Shown here: one piece after another, positions 32,060-43,230 of the stretch
How the letters are laid out: the number at the start of each line of letters is the position of its first letter
Numbering within the stretch: the first letter of the stretch is position 1
Assembly (NCBI GenBank): GCA_963585895.1
Contig: OY757911.1
Span: forward strand, 96,343,686-96,407,685
Direction: 5' to 3'
DNA length: 64,000 nucleotides
Source of the DNA: Sepioteuthis lessoniana
Taxonomy: Eukaryota > Mollusca > Cephalopoda > Myopsida > Loliginidae
The notes under the pieces: generated by a model
Told to the model about the DNA's origin: nothing
What the model saw: only the letters and a program-made list of their open reading frames with translations
The model's database searches: none
Made by a program: the position numbers and the translations under genes

Positions 32060-34800
32060 TTCACTTAAGTGAAGTGATAGCTTGTGTCCTAAAGCCCAGG
32101 ACTCTTCTAATTATTCTGGCTGATCTCCACATGGCTGGAGTTTGGATGGTCCCCACTAGTCCACTTATTTACAAGTTCTCTTGCCTATGAAACAATCCTT
32201 TGGTGATTGTACTGTGTGCGTATTTCATCTTCTATTACCGTTACCTTCATGTTCCTTAGTTTTTCGGTTTTCTAGGAAACTTTGGTACTTATCCCTCTTT
32301 TCTCTTTCCTTCAGTTTTTTTCCTGCAGTCAGCCGGAACGGCGAAGTCCATTATTAGGCAGGTTCTTTATTTCCATAGATTATCATTTGTTCAGATTGTC
32401 TGGCCGAGATTAAATAATCCGTTTGTATCTTAAAATCCCAGAGAATTCTGAGCGTCTTATTTTCTTGGACGGATTTTGGATTATGCATATAGCATTCGTT
32501 CGTATAGTCAAATTTAGATTTGTTGCACAATTCCCTGTGGATCACTTTGCCAACCTGGTCATGTCTAGTCTGATACTCACTTTGCGCTAGCTTGATGCAT
32601 TCGCTTATTACGTGATTGATCGTTTCGTGTCTATCAACATATAATCTACATCTGCTATTTTGTTGCATCCTATCTATTTTTGCTTTGACAGAGTTCGTAT
32701 TCATAGCGTTGTTTTGTGCTGCTATATGTGGAAATCCCGTTTCTCACTTAAGGTTTCCTTTTCTTAGCCATATCCAGCTTTTCGCTTGTTTATCGCTTGA
32801 AATGTCCATACAGTAGTTTTTCATTCAATTTTTGTTTTCTGGTTATATTTGTTCCGTTGATGTATCCTCCGCTCTTTTTTATCGATGCGTCGACGCTATG
32901 TAGAATGCGGAAAAGTCCTCTTCCACCTCCTTTTCTTGACAGTCTGCCAACGTCATCTCTAGGATGTAAGGACTTATTCATTGTCATGAGTTTTCTTGTT
33001 CTCTGATCTATTTGTTGATGTTCTTCTCGGGTCATCTTTAAGAATGGTTCTGAGTATCTTATGAAGGGGAAAGACAAAATACTTATCTCTTTGATGAGAT
33101 TTCTGCAATATAGATTGGTTTTGAGTAGTTTTCTCGTTCTCCTGAGTTATTTTTTCTAATATTTCTTTTCATTTCCGCATGTTGGATGGTGTCCACTTCC
33201 AATATTCCCAAGTACTTTCTAGTTTCCTTTTCTGATTTGTCTTGATTTGGTAGTTCTATTCCTTCCATCATTAGTTATTTTCTGCTTTTCATTATTAGCA
33301 TGGCACATATCACTATACCAAAGTCCATCCTTATATCTTGACTTTATATCCTCATTACTTGTATTAGGATTTCAAGTTCCTTTTCATTTTTCGCTGACAG
33401 TTTGATGCTGTCCATTTATATTAGGTGGTAGAGTTTTTCTAGCCATTTGTGAAGTTTTTATCCGCCTGTGAATTTTCTAAGTATGTGATTCAGTAGCATC
33501 ATAGCTATCACAAATAGTAACGGTGATAAGGGATCTTCCTGGAAGATCCCACTTAGGATTTTCATATCAGTAAAGCTTTTTCTTCCTGCTTTCCGGTCCA
33601 CTTTCCAGTTTCTCATGGCATTTTCGATAAACTTTATGACTTCGCCTGATATCTTGTACATTTTGAGATAGTGTATAAACTACCTTTGCGGACCATAGCA
33701 TATGACTTTTTATAGTCAATCCAAGCCACAGCAATGCAGAGGTGCCCGTGGTGTAATTGTTATCGTCGTAGGAAATGGACACGGCCACTCGAGTTCAAAT
33801 CCTGGACGAGACTGATAACATTTCACATAACACTAATACCCTTGGGAAAGGTATGAATCCAATTATTCTCCCTCCAGCTATGGGTAAATAGTAGGACAGA
33901 CTGGGTTCTTCAGCCTTGATTAGGCAACTAGTCTAGGAGAAGGAAAACTCTGAATTCAAAGCTGGTAAACTCCGCTTAAAAATTGACCTTGTGTCATATT
34001 CTGCCAGAGCGGAGGGGTTGGTAAATAGGATCCAAGCCACCGCTAGGCTTTTTTCATTTCGTTTTGCTGTCTTTGAGGATGAGTTGATCAATATATAGTT
34101 GCTATCCTGTTCTTCTGGTCCACTTGTGGCATCTTTCCATTCTAGGGGAACAGTCTATGTCTTATAAGCGAATCAAAAGTCTCCCCCTTAATTTGTATCG
34201 TGAGGATTTTCCACATCATCGGTAGGCACGTTATGGATCTGTAAATGTTGGCGGGGTCCTTTTGTAGTGTCGTTTTCAGTGTTGTCTTTCCTTTTGTAAT
34301 CCATTAGGGTATATCTGTTTCTTGTGGGCATGTATTCATTTCGATAGCCACTTCGTCGTGGATGAAAGAGAATTTTTAAACCAGTATCCATGTAGTCAAT
34401 TCTGTCCTTTTTCGAGGCCTAATTCTTTTCCCATGTTATTATCCACTCGGCTATTCAGCTATGTTCTCTTCGTTGCCATATTTTCCCCAAAAAATTGTTT
34501 CGTTTCCTTTTAATCCAGTTGCTGGTATGAGTAGGTGCATTTTCAAGCTAGTTACTGGTAGAATTCTTTTTCGTTTTAGGGAATGTCCAATTTTGTTTGT
34601 ATTGTTTTTCCCTCTCTCGATATATTTTTAGTCTTCCTTCTTTTGCGTGTAAACTATGGTTTATTTCCTCGAGTAGTATTGACTGTTTCAACGTTTTTAC
34701 TTGTTGTCGTAGATTTGTTATCTGTGTTTCGAGATTAATTAACCCTCCAGGTTTTGAGTTACTCTTCGTGTTCTTCAGTGGAACACCTTTTTTTTCCACA
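32060..34800 (-). pseudogene. LINE H reverse transcriptase, long degenerate copy
   Basis: Read from 34,800 down on the minus strand: an N-terminal-side coiled-coil-like block (INLETQITNLRQQVKTLKQS), a polymerase finger remnant (near 34,188-34,391), and the palm motif AVAWIDYKKSYAMV. Then come GIFQEDPLSPLLFVIAM, a second palm motif reading MDSIKLSAKNEKELE, YLGILEVD, and KMTREEHQQIDQRTRKLMTM. A C-terminal zinc-knuckle-like CRLYVDRHETINHVISEC and IMDFAVPAD close it. The second Asp of the catalytic pair is Ser and the second Cys of the knuckle is Tyr, besides many stops and frameshifts. It is a non-LTR retrotransposon; clade uncertain. It is split by SINE B at 33,742-34,028. Confidence 0.8.
33742..34028 (+). 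mobile_element. SINE family B copy inserted in LINE H
   Basis: Complete copy: gtgcccgtggtgtaattgtt, box B-like cactcgagttcaaatcctgg, tacccttgggaaaggtatga, gtaggacagactgggttctt, cttaaaaattgaccttgtgt, agcggaggggttggtaaata. It interrupts the LINE H palm-domain frame. The LINE sequence atccaagccacagc just before it is repeated as atccaagccaccgc just after, although nine bases (aatgcagag) lie between the left repeat and the SINE start. Confidence 0.85.
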
Positions 34801-34839
34801 GACTAATTTCGCTCCTGCATAGTTTAATTCGCTTAATTC

Positions 34840-35450
34840 CGTTGATTTTTCGTTGGGCCGCACAACCCCCTTAGTCTTTCACAGGAATCTGAATGACAGC
34901 AAGTCTCCTCAGGTCTCCAGGACTCGTCTAAGTATTTCGGTTTATTTTAACAATGCTGTATTTTGGATGGTTTCTATTTATCCTCCAATTTTCAACTTTT
35001 CTAGTTCAGCTTCAAAACTTTTAGAAACCATTACCAGTCCGCCAATTACAACTGCTATTACTGTCACTCTCATGTTCCAAAGCCTTATTAATCTTCTGGC
35101 AAGGTCCATGTATCAGTCCTTTTTTTCATCTTAGATTTTCCCTCTGTAATCTGCCGGGACGGCAAATTCAACCATGCTGCAAGTTTTCATCGTTTTGATA
35201 ATAATCGCTTGATCTGGTCTTCTGGAAGAGATTATCTGATCTGTTTGTATCTCAAAGCCAGATAATCTCTTGTGACTCTTTTCAAGGGACAAATTCTCGT
35301 TTGTGCATGTAAATTTGGTAGAATGTCTTCATTTCAATTTTGTGCATACCTCCAAGTGTATCACCTTTCCCACGCAGTCGTGTTCAGTCTTATACTCTTT
35401 TTGTGCTAATTTGCTACATTCTTATATCATGTGAGGAAGCAGACACGTCA
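34840..35450 (-). pseudogene. LINE H, second 3' fragment
   Basis: Minus strand: KLAQKEYKTEHDCVGKVIHL, FEIQTDQIISSRRPDQAIII, EFAVPADYRGK, then the 3' end. Lies directly upstream of the longer LINE H copy in the same orientation, as an independent 5'-truncated insertion. It contains a 12-bp inverted repeat (35,228-35,239 and 35,262-35,273). Confidence 0.75.
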
Positions 35451-35539
35451 GATATGAAGATGACGAGCATACATCGATACGAACACTCGATTATTATTTT
35501 AAAAAGAACAAAGAAAGAATATTTACATCATCCAGTAAC

Positions 35540-36195
35540 ATTAGTTTTGTTTGGTTTTATGGCACAGCAATCAACATAGGTTATTAATGTTGAATTCATT
35601 TTTATACATATTAACAATTCTGTTTCAAACAAATCAGTTTAGTATAAGTGTAGCTTTTTGTTTACACTCAGTTAAATGTCAAAACAGTTCTATTTCAAAA
35701 AATTCAGTTTTGTGAAAGTAAGGTTTCAATGTCATAAACAGTTCTATTTCAAACATATCAGTTTAGCATAAGTACGCAGTTTAGATGTCAAAACATTTCT
35801 ATTTCAAAGAATTAAGTTTAGCATAAGTACACAGTTTAAATGTCAAAATAGTTCTAGTTCACACAGTTTAGTTGAGCAAGAGTACACAGTTTAAATGTCC
35901 AAACTGTCCCATTTAAACCAATTCAGTTTATCATAAGTAAACTGAACCGTTCTACTTAACCCATAGATAGGACCTTACCAGGTGCTACCACTCCGGGACA
36001 GAGAAGACCAGGGAGCTATAGCAAATATGGCGTACCCACCATTCCCCAAAGCTCTTTCATTATTGGAACCTCACCATCAGATTGTTAGTGTCATATGCAG
36101 GATACTCGTTGAAGCGGGGGTCTTACTCCACTGCAGAGATGTAGTCGGCGTATTCTACAGTCCCAGCCGACTGAGCAAGCGTTCAGTAACAGCTG
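35540..36195 (-). repeat. Dispersed repeat family C, full-length copy with expanded repeats
   Basis: Plus-strand reading starts tttgtttggttttatggcac and has about six units of the form (caaaacagttctatttcaaa ... cagtttagcataagtac), each roughly 50-60 bases. It then shows ataggaccttaccaggtgct, tcattattggaacctcacc, tgcaggatactcgttg and agtcccagccgactgagcaa. The repeat number differs from other copies. Confidence 0.8.
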
Positions 36196-36359
36196 TGATA
36201 ACATAAAGACAATCAGAACAACAATAACGAGGAAATAGAAGTGGGAAGAAAACAGCTGTATCGATAATTTCTATTAAAAAATTGGCGAAATCTCACGAGA
36301 AGACCGGCACATGACTACAAAAGTGAAACCATAAAAAATAAATTGAATTGCAATAATAT

Positions 36360-36960
36360 CAATTATACTAAAGCCAAAACGATAAAACGCAACAAAATAG
36401 CAAATTCAGATCATGCGGTGATCAAGACAAAACAATTAATCATAGAACTGACTAGACACGACTCGGTGGAGAAGGTGATCCACGATGAATTGCGCAAGAA
36501 ATTGAAATTTGAACCCACTACCCAAAGTACATGCACAAACCAGAATTTGAACTGGAGAAAAAGAAGCGTGAAATTTTATGAGATTTTGAGATACAGATGA
36601 ATTATATAATCCCTACCAGGAGACCTGACCAATTGGCAATTTGCAAAAAAAAAAAAAAATAATAATAATAATAATGATAATAATAACTTGCAGAATAGTG
36701 GATTTTGCCGTCCCAGTGTGCTACTGAGTGAAAATAAAAGAAAGCAAAAAGAGCAAGAACTGCTTAGACATTGCCATATAACTAAATAAGCTGTGGAATA
36801 TGAAATTGACGGTGATACTAATTGATTCTAGCGCACTTGGAATGATCTCAAAAGGCTTTTAAAGTGGTCAGGAAGTGATGGAAATCAAAGGACAAAATGA
36901 GACCATCCAAAGTCCTGCGTGGTTAAGATCAGCGAAAATACTTCCATTCACTCAGACTTC
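36360..36960 (+). pseudogene. LINE H 3' fragment
   Basis: Plus strand: ELTRHDSVEKVIHDELRKKL, then RIVDFAVPV, NKLWNMKLTVI and SALGMISKG with stops, ending ETIQSPAWLRSAKIL. An A run plus (aat)n at 36,645-36,690 interrupts the frame and looks like a LINE tail inserted within the copy. Confidence 0.72.
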
Positions 36961-37596
36961 AGTTATTTATCCCTGGCTAACGTTGCTGTGAAGAATAAAG
37001 GATAAAAGGATAAGTTTACATCTGGATGCTTGGAGAAAAGAAAAAAAAAAGTGTCAGTGAATATTAGAAAGAGATAACATCAAGCCAAGAGAAATAAGCG
37101 AAAAAAATTATGAAGGACAGGGAAACAACTTTAAAACAAGCACTTAATTATTATAAATATACGCTCAAAATATCGCTATAAGAATGATTATGTAAAACCA
37201 AGAAATGATAAGATCTAAGTGAGAAACAAGTTTTGGCTGTGTAGAGAAAGTAATGGAACATTAAACCACAAAATAAACAAATTCAGCAAATTGAACTTGT
37301 CAAAAGAAGATCTGGGTGGAGTGCGTGATCTACTGGCAATTGTGAAAACGCCTAAAATTTAAGAATGTTGATAAATGGCAAATGTACACAAGGAGTACTG
37401 TCTAAGAAATGAAGACCTATACAGTTCTTTTTTCTGATTTTAAACAAGGAACTAATCGCCTTATTCCATCTATGTCAGATCTGGCTGTGGTGGAAAAAAA
37501 AAACACAAAAAAAAAAACAGTTGGTTGATGCATTATATTGCTGTGGATAAATATGAGTTCCTATGGAAGTATAATTCAGTATTTTTAATAATACTG
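36961..37596. other. A-rich spacer
   Basis: Nothing recognised. Confidence 0.45.
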
Positions 37597-37860
37597 GCTT
37601 ATTAGCCAAATGGGTAGAGTGTTTGGCAATGGCTCAGAAAAACGTGGTTCAATCTCAGGTCTAGTCATACTAAAGACAAAAAATTGTACTTGACACTTCC
37701 TTACTGAACACTCGGAATTATAAGGTACGTATCAAGGGTAAAGTGGAGCAATCCAGGGAAAAGAGTAGCATCCTCCCCTACACCTCGGTGTAGTTGTTAT
37801 TGAAAAGGGAGCCTTCGAGTTGTTCTAGCCAATGGTCACTAACTTTACTTTTTTATATAC
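37597..37860 (+). mobile_element. SINE family A copy
   Basis: Head: box A-like tagccaaatgggtagagtgt, box B-like gtggttcaatctcagg. Body: actcggaattataaggtacg, gtatcaagggtaaagtggag, caatccagggaaaagagtag. The 3' end (aactttacttttttatatac) was used as target for the SINE B copy that follows. Confidence 0.85.
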
Positions 37861-38158
37861 TCTATTTACCCAACACTTCCGCTCGGGCAGGATATGACAC
37901 AAGGTCAATTTTTTAAGCGGAGTTTAACAGGTTTGAATTCAGAGTTTTCCTTCTCTTAGACTAGTTGCCTCACCTAGGCTGAAGAGCCTAGTCTGCCCTA
38001 CTATTCATCAAGAGTTGGAGGGAGAATAAATGCATTCATACCTTTTCCAAGGGTACTAGTGCTATGTGAAATGCTATCAGTCTCGTCCAGGATTTGAACT
38101 CGCGTCGCCGTGTCCATTTCCTACGACCATAACCATTACACCACGGGCACCCCATTTT
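37861..38158 (-). mobile_element. SINE family B copy with 16-bp target duplication
   Basis: Minus-strand SINE B with complete head (tgcccgtggtgtaatggtta) and tail. The 16-mer ttacttttttatatac occurs at 37,845-37,860 and 38,159-38,174. The left copy is the terminus of a SINE A, so SINE B landed later. Confidence 0.9.
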
Positions 38159-38419
38159 TTACTTTTTTATATACATTATGTTGAATCAGATGTGCAATAC
38201 TAATTTTCAAATTCAGCGGTCCCCGATGATTTTTTCGGACGTTGTGCAAGTGACAAGCAACACTGGGCATATCGAGTTATTCCGATGCTCTTCGATTACT
38301 ACACGCTTGATTAGACTCTCTGTCTTGGAACACATCCTCCAAATCCACTTTTTAGGTCTACTTTACTTTGCCAGATTGTTTAAGATCTTGCAACCCGAGC
38401 AAAATTTATAGCACTCAGT

Positions 38420-38635
38420 TACTTTTTAATGACATATCAACCTTTGTGGGTTATGTCTAATGCCAAATCGTTTCCTGTAGAACAGAAAGGATGCTATTTA
38501 ACACATAGTTTGAAGAGGTTTATAGTTTTCCCAAGGACGTTAATCTGAAATTGTACGTAATAGTGAGACTGTTGTTCGAACTAACTTAATACGATGTCAT
38601 ATTCCAGCACTTTAGCTATTACGCCTCCCTCTGAA
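38420..38635 (-). repeat. Family C end fragment and an old SINE B
   Basis: 38,421-38,465: acatatcaacctttgtgggtt of family C in minus orientation. 38,480-38,635: SINE B on the minus strand (box A-like gcgtaatagctaaagtgctg; box B-like gttagttcgaaca; acgtccttgggaaaactata), strongly diverged. Confidence 0.5.
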
Positions 38636-39542
38636 TTCTTTTCTTTCTGTGCTGTAATGAATTTCACTCTTCACACAGTAAATATTTGTCGTTTCTTCAG
38701 CAACTTTATAGTTCAGTTAAAATTTGTATAGCATATTTCCGAATTTGACTGTGTTGTTTTCAATTCACACACAGTGTGAAATAATGAACAAGGACTCAGC
38801 ACTCCAATTACCTTGATTCAAGCAACCTAAGCAAATACTCCCCACGGCTTGAAGTACTACAGTCATCTGACTAACATGTACAGAAACACTGCTAGACTTT
38901 TGACTCATACTCGTAGATAAGAAAAATCTTTTTGAGCATAGTGATAATCATCCATATATTTTTATACATCTATTTTTATTTTTATTTTCATTTTAGAGTA
39001 GGTATAAAATTTCAATTTTGTTTCCATCTGAATATTTTATATCTTAGTTTTTTGTTTTTTTTTAGTAGCAATAGGATTTCCATAAAAAAAAAATGAAGAA
39101 CTCTCATTTTTGGAAGGATTGAAAAAAGTGGTAATTTTATCCTCGACAGTGTAGACAGGTACGTTTTTAAGACCAAGATACTTATTTATACTGAAATAAT
39201 GCCTTCACTTTTAACAGGAAGTATATTCGCCTTCAGAAAGTTTCGTTATTGACTTTGATTTCACTGATGAAAGATTCCAGGCTTTACTTTCTAAATTCGA
39301 ATTGGCATTTTGTCTCCAAAGTGTTCTGGTACTTTTCAGAATGTCTTTTGCGACATTGTTTATTGACATTAAAAGATATTCCAGCATTTTTTATAGAAAG
39401 ACTCGTTTCCCCATCTCCATTGCCGCAAAAATCATTGACACTATTGTTACTTTTATATTTCTTAATATTTGGCTTTTGCGTCCATTGATCCGTTTTTAAT
39501 AACAATATTTCCTTTAATATGAACATGTTGATTTAATGAAGA
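38636..39542. other. AT-rich spacer
   Basis: Frames at 39,249-39,526 on both strands are AT-driven; no domain recognised. Confidence 0.45.
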
Positions 39543-39572
39543 ATGACGCCGTATCCCTAGGGTAACTGGGGA
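39543..39572 (-). other. Short large-subunit rRNA-like match (possible mitochondrial fragment)
   Basis: On the minus strand cagttaccctagggatac-ggcgtcatt differs by a few bases from the highly conserved peptidyl-transferase-region sequence of (mitochondrial) large-subunit rRNA. Flanks do not obviously continue the match, so it may be a tiny nuclear mitochondrial fragment or chance. Confidence 0.25.
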
Positions 39573-39724
39573 ATAGGGTTAAAGTGGCAGTCTCTAATAT
39601 TTGTATCTCAGCTTTACATAATCCAGATACCCTTATCGCTCTTACGAAAAAATATATCATATCATGAATTTTATCTCATAAGTTGTTTTATGTTTTACAT
39701 GTACTTTATAATATGAGTGTTTTA

Positions 39725-39726
<2 letters not shown>

Positions 39727-39782
<56 letters not shown>
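39727..39782. repeat. (TA)n microsatellite
   Basis: Pure TA run. Confidence 0.97.
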
Positions 39783-39785
<3 letters not shown>

Positions 39786-40052
39786 GTCCGTTTTTGATAA
39801 TGAGTTTTAAAGTTGTCTTTTATACTGGATTTTCCTCTACATAAGACCAACAGTTTACAAAGCTATTTTTTAGAGTAGCCCTTAATTCATCTCTTCCAAG
39901 CCTCATAAGCTGACAATTTAAAGTTTCCCTAAATGACATATTCATAATGTTAGCGATTGAAACACTGATAGACTTATTTTGACGCTTTATGTCATCTTAG
40001 ATGCCAGTAAATAGGGTATATAACCTTATATGAATGGCTTTGTCCTTGTTAT

Positions 40053-40346
40053 CATATTTACCCAACCCCTAGGCTCGGGCAGGATATGACACAAGGTCAT
40101 TTTTTAATCGGGGTTTAACAGGTTTGAAATCAGAGTATTCCTTCTCCTAGACTAGTTGCCTCACCAAGGCTGAAAAACCCTAGTCTGCCCTACTATTTTC
40201 TCATAGCTCGAGGGAGAATAATTGGATTCATACCTTTCCCAAGGGTATTTGTGCTATGTGAAATGCAATCAGTCTCGTCCAGGATTTGAACTCGTGTCGC
40301 CGTGTCCATTTCCTACTACGATAACCATTACACCACGGACATCTCC
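40053..40346 (-). mobile_element. SINE family B copy with 13-bp target duplication
   Basis: Complete minus-strand copy (tccgtggtgtaatggttatc; box B-like acacgagttcaaatcctgg; ggcaactagtctaggagaag). ttgtccttgttat flanks it at 40,040-40,052 and 40,347-40,359. Confidence 0.9.
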
Positions 40347-40387
40347 TTGTCCTTGTTATGCAGCTCTATAAAAATCAAATCGCCGTA

Positions 40388-40640
40388 AAGTAAAGAAAAG
40401 CTGGCCACCGTAGTCGAGGGCGACAAGAAGGCTCCCTTTTCAATAGTTACTACACCAAGGTGTTGGGCAGGGCGCTACTCCTTCCCCTGGATTGCTCCAT
40501 TTTACTTTTTATCCGTACCTTATATTGCTGGGTGTGAAGCAAGGAGATATCAAGTACTATTTTTTGAAGTCTTTGGTATGACGTGAACTTGGATTGAACA
40601 CTGGTATCCCAGGTCATTGGCAAACACTCTACCCAAGATC
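40388..40640 (-). mobile_element. SINE family A copy
   Basis: Minus strand: ttgggtagagtgtttgccaa, box B-like cagtgttcaatccaag, body with aatataaggtacggataaaa and cagggcgctactcc-like complement, ending near gcgacggtggcc-like sequence. Lies next to a SINE B copy. A (ga)n/(gt)n tract follows at 40,675-40,700. Confidence 0.78.
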
Positions 40641-40857
40641 CATTAATGATAGATTGATAGATATATAGATTGATTGAGAGAGAGAGTGTGTGTGTGTGTG
40701 AACAAATGAGAATAGACAACCGTTTAAAAACTATGACTGTTTTTCCATAGGCATATGCATTTCAATATCATTAAGAATAATAATCACGCAGACGACTGCT
40801 TATCTTCAACAATACTTTCAAAAATACTTGAAAGCATTTTCGTAAGTTGAAGGTTTA

Positions 40858-41145
40858 TATAAATTTACCGAACTCCTCCACCACAAGCAGGATATGACAT
40901 AAGTTCTCTTTTAAGCCGACTATAAGAGGTTTTAACGTTGTTTTCTTCTCCAAGACTGGTTGCCATATCAAGTTTACCAGTTTGCCCCATTATTTTATTC
41001 ATAGCTGGAAGGTGAATAGGTGGATGTGTACCGTTCCCAATAGTTTTATCGCTATGTGAAATGCAAACAGCTCAGCAGGATTTGAACTCAGATCCCAAAA
41101 CCCATTTTCTGATGGTAATATCCAGTGTATCACGAGCACTTCCAT
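40858..41145 (-). mobile_element. SINE family B, diverged full-length copy
   Basis: All blocks are present but substituted: gtgctcgtgatacactggat head, box B-like tgagttcaaatcctgc, ggtacacatccacc in place of ggtatgaatcc, and agcaggatatgacataag at the far end. Confidence 0.65.
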
Positions 41146-41199
41146 AAATTTAAATTTATAGATAAGTAGATATCTAATTTACCGTCCTCCATGAAGACT

Positions 41200-41500
41200 G
41201 TGTCTTAAGTAAACCTAATTCATCTCCTGTATAGGAGTGAGAACAGACAAACCTTATGTATTGCAGAATAAACCCTTTGTTATTATTACTCTTATTTTGA
41301 ATCTAAATACATGATAGAGACTCTTCTATGTATCAGTTAAATATGTCTGAGGTAATAAAATGTTAAGCTGATTAAAATGATTGTGAAGATATTTTGTATA
41401 TTTTACCATGTATAGATTGAGGCTATAATTGTTAAACTGACTTCTGCATGAAATTACCCAAGAAAATGTTGGCATGCCATGAAACCAACCAACCAAACTT
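41200..41500 (+). repeat. Dispersed repeat family C, old copy
   Basis: Eroded body (ctcctgtataggagtgag) and a clear end (tggcatgccatgaaaccaac, caaccaaac). Confidence 0.4.
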
Positions 41501-41989
41501 TAGCAAACTGTTAACCGTTGGGTTGCCATCAAGGTCTATGGTGATATTGATTTTTTTTTTTTAATCTAGAAGGAATGAACAATTCCAATCAATATAATAT
41601 GCTCCACATTTGAACTGGTTATATGTGTGTCGATCTTAGTTAACTTTAGCAACTTAGTGAGATGCTCGAGTCATTCACTCGTTAATTCGTAGGTATGGGA
41701 TTTGGCTGGCCTGGACTAAAATACTTATACGGATTTTATATAAGCCGACTCATATCGAAATTGCAAGAGTGCTCTGTATCTCTCTATAAGAATCGATAAA
41801 TTTTCTTCACAGTCCACACACCTACTCACTTGTGACGTCAAAAGCCTGATATGATATGCACTTCTCTTCACAATCCATTTATCATAAATCAGTCAAGTTT
41901 AAAAGAAATTTTCTTTGCACTTATCAATCCAAAACAAACAGGTTGAACACTATTTATTCGGGGTCACTGCTGTGTGTTCCAACAATCAA

Positions 41990-42715
41990 TAGCCCAGTCG
42001 GATGGATCTGTAGAATACACCGACTACATCTCTGCAGAGGTGTAAGACTCCCACGGTGAATGTCCTGCATATAACACTAACAGTATGATGGTGAGGCTTC
42101 AGTAATGCTGAAGCTTTGGAGAGTGTGGAGTACTCCGTTTTGCTATCGCTCTAGGTCCACTCTGACCCGAGTGGTAACAACTGATAGGGTCCTATCTATG
42201 GGTCAAATAGAACTAAACAGTATACTTATGCTAAACTGAATTGCTTGAGGTGAGACTGTTTTGAAATTTAATCCAAGTATTCTTGCTAAACTGAACTGTT
42301 TGAAATTGAACTGTCTAGACATTAAAACTGTGATATTACGCTCAAGTGAATTGTTTGAAATAGAACTGCATATAGATAAAATCTGCCCCATTGGTCTTGC
42401 GGATAGAGGGTTCGACAATAGCCCGGGAGACGGGGGTTCAATCCCTGGTATAGTCATACTAAAGACAGAAGAATGGCACTTGATGCCTCCTCGCTTAACA
42501 CTAAGAATTATAAGGTATGGATCAAGGATAAATAGAATAATCCAGGGAAAGAAGTAGCACCCTTCCCTACTCCTCGGTTTTGTTGCTATTGAAAAAGATC
42601 CTTCGGGTCACCCTCGATTATGGTTGCCAACTTTACTTTTATATATAAAAAAAGGATTTAGCATTAAGTGGCCGACCAGATTTATATGGCATAAAACCAA
42701 ACCAAACCAAAAAAT
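41990..42715 (+). repeat. Dispersed repeat family C inserted in family E, carrying SINE A
   Basis: Starts tagcccagtcggatggatct and ends ataaaaccaaaccaaaccaa. Flanking ccaacaatcaa (41,979-41,989) and ccaaccatcaa (42,716-42,726) look like a one-mismatch target duplication. Together with the A-rich (AAACC)-type tail this supports retrotransposition of family C as a unit. SINE A sits within it at 42,386-42,652. Confidence 0.8.
42386..42652 (+). mobile_element. SINE family A copy nested in family C
   Basis: Head: ggtcttgcggatagagggtt and box B-like gggggttcaatccctgg. Body: cacttgatgcctcctcgctt, aagaattataaggtatggat, ccagggaaagaagtagcacc. Ends in ttgccaactttacttttata. Confidence 0.87.
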
Positions 42716-42835
42716 CCAACCATCAAACTGTACTCGTGGGAAAATATTTTTTTAAAAATCCGATTTATTCACATTAGCTCAATCTAACAATCTGTGAAGA
42801 AAACTATAACTACCATATCCTTAAATGCATATTAA

Positions 42836-43230
42836 TCATGTATTTCTACATGATATTATCATATAAAATAATAGTAATCAATTATTTTCATATGATATAA
42901 TCATATCAAAATCTTATGCATATATTTGATATGATATAATCATATAAAATAATGTTAATCGGATATTTTTACATGCTGTAATCATATAAAATAATATTAA
43001 TCATATAATTTTATATATTATCTTATAAAATAATGTTTTACATATATATTTTTTATGATATAATCATACAAAATAATGCTAATCAATTAATTTATATGAT
43101 ATGATCATTGTAAAATGTATTTTTATATTAAATAATCATATAAAATATTTCTATAAGATATTTCTATATGATATAATCATATAAAATAATGTTTATCACA
43201 TATTTTTATATAATGAAATATATGTTAATC
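42836..43230. repeat. AT-rich palindromic minisatellite
   Basis: About eight imperfect units of 42-50 bases, each holding atgatataatcat (arms ATGAT/ATCAT) followed by ataaaataat and gttaatc. The strongly self-complementary unit would extrude hairpins. Confidence 0.85.

Larger units (their letters stand above)
41613..42835 (+). mobile_element. LTR-like repeat family E, copy 1, split by a nested insertion
   Basis: 41,613-41,978 and 42,727-42,835 together match the uninterrupted copy at 51,747-52,290. Shared blocks: actggttatatgtgtgtcg, tgctcgagtc, tagaatcgat-type, cagtccacacacctac, then tctgtgaagaaaactataac. The block between is family C carrying SINE A. Confidence 0.6.

Noticed and set aside
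33529..33550. Perfect 10-bp hairpin gggatcttcc/ggaagatccc as a regulatory site
   Set aside because: It lies in the RT motif GIFQ-D-LSP, whose codons are naturally near-palindromic; explained by the LINE.
42836..43230. CRISPR-like array
   Set aside because: Units are imperfect and contiguous without unique spacers, and the genome is animal; it is a minisatellite.
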